The position numbers and the translations under genes were made by a program. DNA of 64,000 bases. Origin: Azophilus sp965247035 (GTDB taxonomy: Bacteria > Pseudomonadota > Gammaproteobacteria > Pseudomonadales > Azotimanducaceae). Of the stretch, positions 26,671-34,223 are shown one piece after another. The notes under the pieces were generated by a model. That model searched no databases and was not told the origin of the DNA. It was given only the letters and a program-made list of their open reading frames with translations. Every line of letters starts with the position of its first letter. Positions within the stretch are counted from its first letter, which is position 1. Location: assembly GCA_965247035.1 (NCBI GenBank), contig CBDFGJ010000001.1, positions 248,001-312,000 on the forward strand, written 5' to 3'.

Positions 26671-27078
26671 ATGGTGCGCCAAGCAAACCGGTTCTCTCGC
26701 GCCGACGACGACGCGGACATCAACTTGACCCCCATGCTGGATGTGGTGTTCATCATGCTGATTTTTTTCATCGTGACAGCCACCTTTATCAAGCAGGCGG
26801 GCATCGACGTGATGCGCCCGATTGCAGAGACGGCGGAGCGGAAGCCCACGGTGAGCGTGTTGGTGGCCATCAGCGCCAATGGCGACATCTGGATTGACAA
26901 GAGGAAGGTGGACGCTGCCGCCGTGCGCGCCCACATCGAACGTCTTCATGCGGAAAATCCCAAGGGCGGTCTTGTCATTCAGTCAGACCGTGAGGCGAAG
27001 TACGAGCATTTGAAGGCCGTTTTGTCCGCGGCCAGGGCTGCTGGCTTGTTGCAGGTAGCGGTTTCTGCGGAGATGTAG
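26671..27078 (+). CDS. exbD: ExbD-like biopolymer transport protein
   Basis: This 135-residue protein has one N-terminal membrane helix (VVFIMLIFFIVTATF). The functional Asp sits in INLTPMLDVVFIML just ahead of it, followed by a periplasmic domain (VLVAISANGDIWIDKRKV). This is the usual ExbD/TolR layout. It couples proton flow to TonB motion. The tonB gene starts two bases after its stop. Confidence 0.94.
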   Translation: MVRQANRFSRADDDADINLTPMLDVVFIMLIFFIVTATFIKQAGIDVMRPIAETAERKPTVSVLVAISANGDIWIDKRKVDAAAVRAHIERLHAENPKGGLVIQSDREAKYEHLKAVLSAARAAGLLQVAVSAEM

Positions 27079-27080
27079 CT

Positions 27081-27692
27081 ATGGTCATGGTCGTTCGATA
27101 TGGATTTGCCGTGGCGTTGGGCCTTGTCGCCACTTTTGCGCTGTTTCTTCTCATGCAGGCTCTGATCAAGAGCGATAAAAGCCCCTTTGATGAAGCCTTT
27201 ACCGGCCAGATTATCGATTTTGTCCGCGTCGAGGACGAAGCGATGATTGAGACCAAGGTGCGCAAGCCCAAGCCGCCACCGCCGCCGGATGAGCCGCCGC
27301 CGAACATACCGCAGCCTACTTTTGACTCCGGCTCCACTAGTCAGGGCATGGACTTTGGGCCGATAGACATGGATGTGGGTCTTAGTATCGGCGGCATTGG
27401 CGGATTCAGTTCCGATGGCGAGTACCTGCCCATTGTCAAGGTGGCGCCGGTGTATCCTCGCCGTGCGCAAACTCGGGGCATTGAAGGCTATGTGCTGCTT
27501 GAGTTTGTGGTCACCCGAACCGGCGCGGTTCGAGACCCAGTGATCATCGAGTCCAAACCCCCCGGTATTTTTGACCGCGCCGCCATCAGCGCAGCCCTTA
27601 AGTTCAAGTACAAGCCCAAGGTGGTGAATGGGGAGCCCATTGACGTGGCAGGGGTGAAGAACCGCATTACGTTCGAACTTCAGGATGGCTAG
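27081..27692 (+). CDS. tonB: TonB energy transducer (TonB2 type)
   Basis: The protein has 203 residues. A single N-terminal membrane anchor (about residues 5-28) is followed by a short proline-rich spacer (KPKPPPPPDEPPPNIPQP). The C-terminal TonB domain has APVYPRRAQTRGIEGYVLLE and ALKFKYKPKVVNGEP. The short spacer is characteristic of TonB2 proteins. It would transmit force to outer-membrane receptors such as the one at the start of the window, though which receptors use it is unknown. Confidence 0.94.
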   Translation: MVMVVRYGFAVALGLVATFALFLLMQALIKSDKSPFDEAFTGQIIDFVRVEDEAMIETKVRKPKPPPPPDEPPPNIPQPTFDSGSTSQGMDFGPIDMDVGLSIGGIGGFSSDGEYLPIVKVAPVYPRRAQTRGIEGYVLLEFVVTRTGAVRDPVIIESKPPGIFDRAAISAALKFKYKPKVVNGEPIDVAGVKNRITFELQDG

Positions 27693-27780
27693 CAGACGGA
27701 TGTGTTCGTTCAACAGGATGTCGGCCATCAGGGTCGGGAATTTCACTTTTCTCCGCGCTCAGGAGAACTAGGAGCGGCTT

Positions 27781-29139
27781 ATGGCAAGCAAGGTGCAGTG
27801 GCGAGGGCGGCGCCTGATTTTTGGTGCGGCACCGACGGCTATCTTTGGGCTTTTCTTGGTTCTTGGCGGGATGCCGGGCAGTTTGCCCTTTGTTTGGGGG
27901 GCGGAATCCGATGCTGAGCAAGCGCAGCAGAAAACGCGGCGTGTTCCGGCCATTGGCAACGCCACCTTCGAAAAGCTTGCGCGGGCGCAGGAGTTCTTTG
28001 ACGCGGAGCCCAAGGATCTTGACGCCGCCGTGGACATGCTGAATGGGATGCTGCAGCGCAGCCGTCGTTATAACGGCAATGAAATCGGCAATATCCACAA
28101 TATGCTCGGATTCATCTATTTCACCAAGGAGGACTATGACCTCGCCATCAGCCACTACGAAAAGGTGATTGCACAGGGCGAAGAAATTCCTGAGGGGCTG
28201 GAGACCACCACCCTCTACACCCTTGCCCAGCTTTGCTTTGTAACTGAACGCTTCCGAGATTCCCTACGCTATATGCAGACGTGGATCGACAAGGCCCAAA
28301 ATCCGGGGCCTACACCCCATATCTTCATGGGGCAGGTCTACTATCAGATGGTGGATTATCCGAACGCTGTCGGCCAAATTGAGAGGGGAATCGCCATTGC
28401 CAAGGAGCGAGGCACCAAGGTCAAGGAGAACTGGTGGGCGCTCTTGAATTATCTTTATTTTGAGCAGGAGAACTATCCCAAGGTTCTTGAGACCTTGGAG
28501 ATCTTGGTGCGGGATTTCCCAAAGCGGGAATACTGGATCCGCTTGGCCGGGATGCTGAACCAATTGGGCAGAGACGAAGAGCAGGTCTATGCGATGATGG
28601 CGGCTCATGAGGCCGGCTTTTTTTCCAGAGAGTCCGACTACGTGGCCTTGGCTGGGTTGCTCATGCAGGAGAACGTGCCCATCCGGGCGGCCAACGTCAT
28701 GCAAGAGGGATTTGACGCGGAAGTCATCAAGCGCACGGATAGGAACCTGCGCTCTTTGGGCCAAGCTTATCAATTGGCGCAGGAGACATCGGAGGCCATT
28801 CCCATCCTTGAGGAGGCCGCCGAGGCGTCCGAAGATGGAAGGATTTATGAAAGCCTGTCCCAACTGTATCTGCAGGACGATCAATTCGGGGCGTGTGTGG
28901 TCGCCGCCAGCAATGCCGTGGAAAAGGGTGGGCTGCGCAAAGTGCAGAGCACTTACGTCGTGCGCGGCATGTGTGAGTACAATCGAGATCGGTTGAGCCA
29001 GGCGCGGTCGTCCTTTGTGTCCTGCCGCAACGAATCACGTCGTGAGCGGGATGACTCCAACCAGCGGGTCTGTCAACAGTGGATCTCCTTCATAGACAAG
29101 GAGACCCGCCGCCGACAGAAACTCAAAGACGCCATCTGA
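27781..29139 (+). CDS. Tetratricopeptide-repeat protein of the TonB cluster
   Basis: This 452-residue protein is preceded by AGGAG six bases before the ATG. The N-terminal hydrophobic segment (IFGLFLVLGGMPGSLPFVWG) is a likely signal peptide. The rest is helical with TPR-like units, for example GNIHNMLGFIYFTKEDYDLAISHYEKV from about residue 102, repeated less clearly onward. TPR proteins of this kind end DUF3450-TtpC-ExbB-ExbD-TonB operons and are thought to scaffold the envelope complex. Function here is inferred from position. Confidence 0.88.
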   Translation: MASKVQWRGRRLIFGAAPTAIFGLFLVLGGMPGSLPFVWGAESDAEQAQQKTRRVPAIGNATFEKLARAQEFFDAEPKDLDAAVDMLNGMLQRSRRYNGNEIGNIHNMLGFIYFTKEDYDLAISHYEKVIAQGEEIPEGLETTTLYTLAQLCFVTERFRDSLRYMQTWIDKAQNPGPTPHIFMGQVYYQMVDYPNAVGQIERGIAIAKERGTKVKENWWALLNYLYFEQENYPKVLETLEILVRDFPKREYWIRLAGMLNQLGRDEEQVYAMMAAHEAGFFSRESDYVALAGLLMQENVPIRAANVMQEGFDAEVIKRTDRNLRSLGQAYQLAQETSEAIPILEEAAEASEDGRIYESLSQLYLQDDQFGACVVAASNAVEKGGLRKVQSTYVVRGMCEYNRDRLSQARSSFVSCRNESRRERDDSNQRVCQQWISFIDKETRRRQKLKDAI

Positions 29140-29468
29140 TCCTTCGCATCACTTGGCGGCCGTCCCGAAACAAGCCACCGCTGCCAGCGAGTGGATGTTC
29201 TTGCCCATCCTATGCCCTTGCTAGCCCGTACCTGTAGCTTGCGCCGTTCTGATCAACCACCAATGGCTGCGATGATCAGGCGCGTGGCCAAAGAGCAGGC
29301 GAGGGGAAGGCCAGTACGGGTTGCATCGGGGCGGATTTTCGAACGTGTCGGGCAACCGATTGATGGCTTTCATTTTCCGCTTGGCAAGCAAATAGACGGC
29401 TTGGTGACCAATCAGAGCGGCGCGGCCAAAGCGTTGGCGGCGCGTTCCTTGGACCTTGGGGGTGGGCC
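29140..29468. other. 329-bp stretch without a supported gene
   Basis: The DNA between the TPR gene and ribE holds a 97-codon open frame on the plus strand (29191-29484). It overlaps the ribE start and resembles nothing I recognise. Its biased composition suggests it could be a remnant, but I do not call it a gene. No RNA gene, terminator or FMN-riboswitch core is visible. Confidence 0.4.
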
Positions 29469-30104
29469 ATGTTCACCGGCATAGTCGCGGGCCTTTGCGA
29501 ACTGGGTTCAGTCACGGACGAGCCCGGCATCAGGCGCATGGAGGTGCGCCTTGGGCGCATCGGCGAAGGCTTGTCCAGCGGTGCTTCGGTGGCCATCAAC
29601 GGCGTTTGCCTCACCGTCGCTCGGGTCGATCAAGCCACGGCAAGTTTTGACGTGGTTCGTCAAACCTTGAACAACACCAATTTAGGCGCCCTTGCGCCCG
29701 GCTCCAGGGTCAACGTTGAGCGCGCGCTGCGCTTTGGCGATGAGGTTGGGGGCCATGTCCTATCAGGCCACATCGCTGGCACCGCCGTGGTCGATGCCAT
29801 TGAAGCCGGCCCGAACGAGCGCAATCTTTGGTTTCGCATCAACCCGGACTGGATGCGCTACCTGCATGACAAAGGCTTCATCGCCCTTGATGGTGCCAGC
29901 CTGACCATCGCTGAAGTGGATGCGCCAGCCCATCGCATCAAGATTTGCCTCATTCCCGAAACCCTTGCCCGCACCACCTTGGGCTTGGCGGGTGAAGGGT
30001 CTGAGATCAACTTGGAGATCGACGCCCAGACGCACAGGGTGGTGGAGACGGTGGAACGGGTCTTGGCGGCGAGGGGCCTCAACGCTGCGGGCTTCCTTGT
30101 TTGA
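29469..30104 (+). CDS. ribE: Riboflavin synthase, alpha subunit
   Basis: This 211-residue protein starts MFTGIV, the invariant opening of the family. It carries two lumazine-binding repeats (about residues 1-95 and 96-195), each with a SLTI/CLTV-type segment (NGVCLTVARV and DGASLTIAEV). The enzyme dismutates two 6,7-dimethyl-8-ribityllumazine molecules to riboflavin. Neighbouring ribD, ribBA and ribH genes are not in view, so it stands alone. The length is normal. Confidence 0.96.
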   Translation: MFTGIVAGLCELGSVTDEPGIRRMEVRLGRIGEGLSSGASVAINGVCLTVARVDQATASFDVVRQTLNNTNLGALAPGSRVNVERALRFGDEVGGHVLSGHIAGTAVVDAIEAGPNERNLWFRINPDWMRYLHDKGFIALDGASLTIAEVDAPAHRIKICLIPETLARTTLGLAGEGSEINLEIDAQTHRVVETVERVLAARGLNAAGFLV

Positions 30105-30205
30105 TAGTTCGAGAACCGGGCTCTGGGGAAGGCCCGCCGCGGCGCTAGCTGAGGCTAGCGAGGCATTCCAACTTGACTGCAGCAGGTGTAGCATGGGCAC
30201 TAGCG

Positions 30206-30282
30206 GCACCCGTGGCCAAATTGGATAAGGCGTCAGTCTACGAAACTGGAAACTGCTGGTTCGAATCCAGCCGGGTGCGCCA
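30206..30282 (+). tRNA. tRNA-Arg (anticodon ACG)
   Basis: The acceptor stem is GCACCCG/CGGGTGC, and the D-arm follows. The anticodon stem TCAGT/ACTGG encloses loop CTACGAA, giving ACG. The T-arm has GCTGG-TTCGAAT-CCAGC. The CCA end is encoded (GCCA). Total 77 nt. Bacterial ACG is normally deaminated to ICG by TadA to read CGU/CGC/CGA. Confidence 0.95.
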
Positions 30283-30441
30283 GTTCAAGTTCCGTGTGGG
30301 CGGGCTTCACTGTCCGAGTGCGGCATCAGCAAAGGCAACACTTGGTGAGAGAGCCGCCGCTAGGATAGCAACTGCACAGAAGCACGGCTCCTAGTTGGAC
30401 AGCCAGCGCCGTGAACCCGGCGTTTGTGAGATGGCATCAAC

Positions 30442-30518
30442 GCCCCGGTGGCACAATTGGATAGCGCGACCCCCTCCTAAGGGGTAGGTTGAAGGTTCGA
30501 ATCCTTCCCGGGGCGCCA
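30442..30518 (+). tRNA. tRNA-Arg (anticodon CCT)
   Basis: The acceptor is GCCCCGG/CCGGGGC and the anticodon stem ACCCC/GGGGT encloses loop CTCCTAA, giving CCT for AGG codons. The T-arm is GAAGG-TTCGAAT-CCTTC with GCCA at the end. Total 77 nt. It lies 160 bp after tRNA-Arg(ACG). The two share little sequence and are not a recent duplication. Confidence 0.95.
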
Positions 30519-30673
30519 TTCTGAAATGTCCAACAGACAAGTCCCCCAACACCTTGAACGGCAAGGTGGTTTTGGCGGTTCTAAGTCCCTCATTCCGCAC
30601 ATACCCCAAACGCTCGGCAAACATCAGCCTAAGAACGTCTGATCAATTGGCGTCTTATCGGCTATGATTGTTT

Positions 30674-30898
30674 ATGATCGGGTATGAAATTGGACATTCA
30701 GGATTGATGCTTGATGCCAAATTGACCCTGGCATCTGATGTTGTAAAGCTCATCGTGCGCATCGATGAGTTCAAAAGGTGCTGGCGGGCTCCCGCAAATC
30801 CGTCCTCTGAGCGGCTTTCTGCGCTCAGGGAGGTTGCAACGGTTGCAAGTGCTGCCTCATCCACCCGGATTGAAGGTGCGAAGCTTGCCGAAATATAA
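30674..30898 (+). pseudogene. Fic-family protein N-terminal remnant
   Basis: Seventy-four codons encode an N-terminal helix set typical of Fic/DOC proteins: KLIVRIDEFKRCW, RLSALREVATVASAASSTRIEGAKL. The SSTRIEG segment corresponds to the inhibitory (S/T)xxxE(G/N) helix that precedes the Fic core. The frame ends right after this helix, so the catalytic HPFxxGNGR half is absent. Most likely a truncated gene; coq7 starts 24 bases later. Confidence 0.5.
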
Positions 30899-30922
30899 CG
30901 AAGGAACGAGTGAGAAGAGCGA

Positions 30923-31543
30923 ATGATTGACGAAGCCATTAACCGTTTCGACCGCGCCCTGCGCGTCCTTGCCGGCAGTCGCAGCCCCAAGCGCCCAAGC
31001 CCTGCCGCGGGCATTGCGGAAGCTTCGCTAGATGCAGCCGAACGACGCCACGCGGCTGGCTTGATGCGGGTGAATCATACTGGCGAGGCTTGCGCCCAAG
31101 CTTTGTACGAAGGTCAGGCACTGATGGCGCGAGATGCTAGGGTGCGTGAGCAGCTTACGGTGGCGGCGGCGGCGGAATCCGATCATTTGGCTTGGTGCGC
31201 CGAACGCCTGCAGCAGCTTGATGCTCGCCCCAGCATTTTGAACCCCTTGTTCTACGCTGCTTCCTACGCCATGGGTGCGCTGACCGGCTTGGCTGGGGAC
31301 AAAGTGAGTTTGGGCTTTGTTGAAGCGACCGAAGATCAGGTTTGCAAGCATCTCGAAGGGCACCTTAAGGCCCTGCCCGCCGCCGATAAGCGCAGCCGCA
31401 CCATCATCGCGCACATGAAGGATGAAGAAGCCGGCCACGGGGCGGCGGCACTGGAGTCCGGCGGAGCCGAGTTCCCCAAGCCTGTTAAGGAAGCCATGAG
31501 CCTGCTGTCGCGAGTGATGACGGAAACGACCTATCGACTCTGA
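30923..31543 (+). CDS. coq7: 2-polyprenyl-3-methyl-6-methoxy-1,4-benzoquinol hydroxylase (Coq7)
   Basis: This 206-residue di-iron monooxygenase has the metal-ligand motifs MRVNHTGEACAQALYEGQ (E, near residue 56), AAESDHLAWC and HMKDEEAGH. It hydroxylates demethoxyubiquinone in the penultimate step of ubiquinone synthesis and sits at the inner membrane. Coq7 is the oxygen-dependent form found in many gammaproteobacteria in place of UbiF. The start follows GAAGAGCGA. Length and motifs are standard. Confidence 0.95.
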   Translation: MIDEAINRFDRALRVLAGSRSPKRPSPAAGIAEASLDAAERRHAAGLMRVNHTGEACAQALYEGQALMARDARVREQLTVAAAAESDHLAWCAERLQQLDARPSILNPLFYAASYAMGALTGLAGDKVSLGFVEATEDQVCKHLEGHLKALPAADKRSRTIIAHMKDEEAGHGAAALESGGAEFPKPVKEAMSLLSRVMTETTYRL

Positions 31544-31641
31544 TGGGCCAAGCTGTTTTGCGCCACAGGCACCGGCTCACCGATAGGCCGATCATTCGTG
31601 AGCATTGAGAACGACTTCCACCTTCCTACCGAACCGCATCG

Positions 31642-31743
31642 ATTTCAATCGGCAAGACTGTTGCGAAATCCCGCCTGACCTTCAAGGCGACGACCATGAA
31701 CCTGCTGCAAGCGGCCAATCGGCTCGAGTTGATGGCCGCCTAA
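31642..31743 (+). pseudogene. Transposase C-terminal remnant (copy 2)
   Basis: The frame ISIGKTVAKSRLTFKATTMN then LLQAANRLELMAA ends at TAA. It is the same protein tail as at 14283-14381, and homology continues into the GGACGGGGTCCGTCCGA 3' flank. It lies in the 415-bp gap between coq7 and trpC. No further transposase sequence is present, and the rest of that gap shows nothing else. Confidence 0.55.
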
Positions 31744-31958
31744 GGACGGGGTCCGTCCGAATGTGCCCGAGACCCTAGGCTTCGGGGCCACGACAGGCCG
31801 GAAACCCGCTCAAAACACCCTCGCTAAAATTTTGGAAAACAGGCTGGAATAAGCAGATTCAACCCAATTCGCACCGGTCTCTCGGCGTCGCTTGTTGCGC
31901 ACTTCAGGCCGGCGACTGGCGGGGAGAAGTTGACGTTTGGCGGTTGTGTTGCCTTGGC

Positions 31959-32750
31959 TTATAGCTGGCCGAACAATGCGCTGAGGGCTTGGCCGGGGTA
32001 CTTGCTGCCCATAAACGCTTCTCCCACCAGAAAAGCGGCCACTCCTCGGTCGAGCATTGCCCGCACTTGGCTGGGTTGATGGATGCCGCTTTCCGTAACG
32101 ACCAGCACATCGTCCGGGATTTGATCAAGCAGGTTTAAGGTGGTTTCCAGTCGTGTTTCGAAGGTTATTAGATTGCGGTTGTTGATGCCGATGATCTTGG
32201 GTTTTAGTTGCAGGGCGGCGTTCAGTTCGGCGGCGTCATGGACTTCGATCAACACGTCGAGATCAAGGGTCAGTGCCTGTCGGTGCAGGGTCTTAAGTTC
32301 ATCAAAATCAAGGGCGCTGACAATCAATAGAATGCAGTCGGCGCCGAGCGCCCGAGACTCCGTGATCTGATAGCCATCAACGATGAACTCCTTGCGCAGC
32401 ACCGGCAGGGAGACCGCTTGATGAGCTGCTTGGAGATGCGCGTCGGCGCCTTGAAAGTACTTTTCGTCGGTCAGCACGGACAGGCAGGCGGCACCGGCGG
32501 CTTCATACTGCTTGGCGATGGCTGCCGGCCTGTAATGGCGGCGGATCATCCCTTTGCTGGGCGATGCCTTCTTGAGCTCGGCTATGACCGCTGGGCCGCC
32601 GCCGGCGATGCGTCCAGCCAACGCCTCAACGAAGCCTGCGGGCGGCGGCTGCTCCGCTATCTGCGCAGTGAGTTGTTCAACAGGGAGTGCGACCTTGCGT
32701 TGCGCCACTTCGCAACGTTTGTTGGCCAGTATGGCGTGCAGAATGTTCAA
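31959..32750 (-). CDS. trpC: Indole-3-glycerol-phosphate synthase
   Basis: This 263-residue TIM-barrel enzyme has VIAELKKASPSKGMIR (catalytic Lys), VLRKEFIVDGYQITESRALGAD and the phosphate-binding IGINNRNL. It converts CdRP to indole-3-glycerol phosphate in tryptophan synthesis. It is a stand-alone TrpC without the TrpF fusion. Its ATG overlaps the trpD stop by 4 bases, so the pair is translationally coupled. It is the last gene of the interrupted trp set. Confidence 0.97.
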   Translation of the reverse strand: MNILHAILANKRCEVAQRKVALPVEQLTAQIAEQPPPAGFVEALAGRIAGGGPAVIAELKKASPSKGMIRRHYRPAAIAKQYEAAGAACLSVLTDEKYFQGADAHLQAAHQAVSLPVLRKEFIVDGYQITESRALGADCILLIVSALDFDELKTLHRQALTLDLDVLIEVHDAAELNAALQLKPKIIGINNRNLITFETRLETTLNLLDQIPDDVLVVTESGIHQPSQVRAMLDRGVAAFLVGEAFMGSKYPGQALSALFGQL

Positions 32751-33772
32751 GCCGCTTGCCCCATGAGACGGCTCACTCGAATCAGTTCTTCAAGCCGCTC
32801 CTTGGCGAGGCCGGAGGCGATTGCATCCTGGGCCATCTCAACCCCGGCCGCCTGATTCAAGGCTAGGCCAGCGGCATAGATGGCGGCGCCGGCGTTCAGC
32901 GCCACGATCGCCGCAGCGGTGGAGTCAGGTTCGCTCAGGGATTGAACCACCAAGGCCAGACTTGAGGCCACGGAGTCGGCCTGCAAGTTGATGGCGTCCT
33001 GTCGGGCCAGTCCCAGATCTTCCGGCGTGATCTCATATTGATCGATTCGGCCTGCTTTCAGCTCGCAGACTTGGCTTGGCCCGTCTATCGCCAATTCATC
33101 AAGGCCACCGCCGTGGACGATAAGAACATGTTCGCTGCCAAGCAACTGCGCCACTTCCGCCAAGGGGCGCAGCCACTTGCGGCTGAACACGCCGACCACT
33201 TGCCGCTTTGCGCCAGCCGGGTTGGTGAGCGGTCCAAGCACGTTCATCACCGTTGGGAATCCAAGTTCCCGGCGCACCGGCGCAGCGTGGCGCATGGCCA
33301 GGTGGTGGCGCTGGGAGAACAGAAAGCCGACCCCGATTTCGCTCAAGCACTGGCTGACCTGCTCTGGTGTCAGTTCGATGTTCACGCCGGCCGCCTCTAG
33401 CAAGTCGGCGCTGCCGCAAGCGCCAGACATCTTCCGGTTGCCATGCTTGGCGACTCGTGCTCCCGCCGCCGCCGCGACGAAAGCCGCCGCGGTGGAGATG
33501 TTGAACAGCTTAGCGCCGCTGCCGCCGGTGCCGCAGGTATCCACCAAGTGCTCCGGCTGAGCTTTGACGCGAATGGCTAGACTGCGCATGACATCGGCCG
33601 CCCCCGCCACTTCCGCCGCCGTTTCCCCTTTCACTTTCAGGGCGGTGAGCAAGGCGCCGATCTGCGCCGGGGTCGCTTGCCCCGACATCACTTGCCGGAA
33701 CACCAAATTGGTTTCGGCTTGGCTTAGGTCTCGCCCTTCAACCAATCGCGCTAGCGCGGTTTGCATGTCCAT
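32747..33772 (-). CDS. trpD: Anthranilate phosphoribosyltransferase
   Basis: The start is the ATG at 33772 (MDMQTALARLVEGRD), which gives 341 residues, the family norm. An open frame extends to 33859 but runs into IS-derived DNA. Motifs are DTCGTGGSGAKLFNISTAAAF (PRPP/anthranilate site, near residue 79) and KHGNRKMSGACGSADLLEA. It transfers phosphoribose to anthranilate. Normally it follows trpG directly, but here 4.2 kb of foreign-looking DNA separates them. A promoter supplied by that insert, or read-through, would be needed. Confidence 0.96.
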   Translation of the reverse strand: MDMQTALARLVEGRDLSQAETNLVFRQVMSGQATPAQIGALLTALKVKGETAAEVAGAADVMRSLAIRVKAQPEHLVDTCGTGGSGAKLFNISTAAAFVAAAAGARVAKHGNRKMSGACGSADLLEAAGVNIELTPEQVSQCLSEIGVGFLFSQRHHLAMRHAAPVRRELGFPTVMNVLGPLTNPAGAKRQVVGVFSRKWLRPLAEVAQLLGSEHVLIVHGGGLDELAIDGPSQVCELKAGRIDQYEITPEDLGLARQDAINLQADSVASSLALVVQSLSEPDSTAAAIVALNAGAAIYAAGLALNQAAGVEMAQDAIASGLAKERLEELIRVSRLMGQAA

Positions 33773-33833
33773 GGTTTGGGAATTGTATAGCAAAGTCCGC
33801 CAAACCGAAGTATTCGAACGAGTAACCCGATTG

Positions 33834-34044
33834 AGTTCACTTTCAGTACCATCCGCCACCGGACGAAACGATCAAAGGCTGCCTGAACCGCGACGGGATG
33901 TTGCACATGATGTTCAAGCTGGGTATGTGTGCACAGGGAAACTGGAAGCGATTACGTGGCTACAAGTATCTGGGAAAAGTCGTCAGAGGAGTAAAATTCA
34001 AAGATGGGATCGAGGTACCAGCCAACGACCGGGCCGCCGCTTGA
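33834..34044 (+). pseudogene. IS256-family (mutator) transposase C-terminal remnant, frameshifted
   Basis: One frame gives EFTFSTIRHRTKRSKAA, the IS256 'FATVRLRTxRTKG' segment. After a frameshift near 33875 another frame gives GCLNRDGMLHMMFKLG and then WKRLRGYKYLGKVVRGVKFKDGIEV to a TGA at 34042. This matches the last ~65 residues of IS256-type transposases. The 5' part is gone. It is oriented against the dprA-pglX genes and is fused to the broken pglX 3' side. Confidence 0.7.
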
Positions 34045-34080
34045 TTTGAATCGCTGAACACCACATTTGACCATAGGTCG

Positions 34081-34215
34081 CTCTGCAATCGTCTGCGGGC
34101 TTTCTCTGCGCTCGGGGCTATCCGGTGCCAGCACCGGTTTAAGCTTGTTGCCCACCTGCTCGAGCAAACTGCGGCGCGCGAATTGGGCGATTTTTTTTAG
34201 TTTTACTGTTTCCAT
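34081..34215 (-). pseudogene. pglX (BREX methyltransferase) N-terminal remnant
   Basis: The minus strand encodes METVKLKKIAQFARRSLLEQ then VGNKLKPVLAPDSPERRESP. This is the characteristic N-terminus of BREX PglX adenine methyltransferases. Homology stops after about 45 codons, where IS256-derived sequence begins; the full protein would be about 1,100-1,200 residues. It starts 8 bases after the dprA stop on the same strand, so it was probably the next gene of the recQ-dprA operon. Recognition is from memory of the family, not a database search. Confidence 0.6.
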
Positions 34216-34223
34216 TATTAACC

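Noticed and set aside
29191..29484. 97-codon ORF before ribE as a real gene
   Set aside because: It overlaps the ribE start, resembles nothing, and has no ribosome-binding site worth noting.
30442..30898. tRNA-Arg(CCT) as an attachment site of an integrated element
   Set aside because: No repeat of the tRNA 3' end downstream and no integrase; only a Fic fragment is present.
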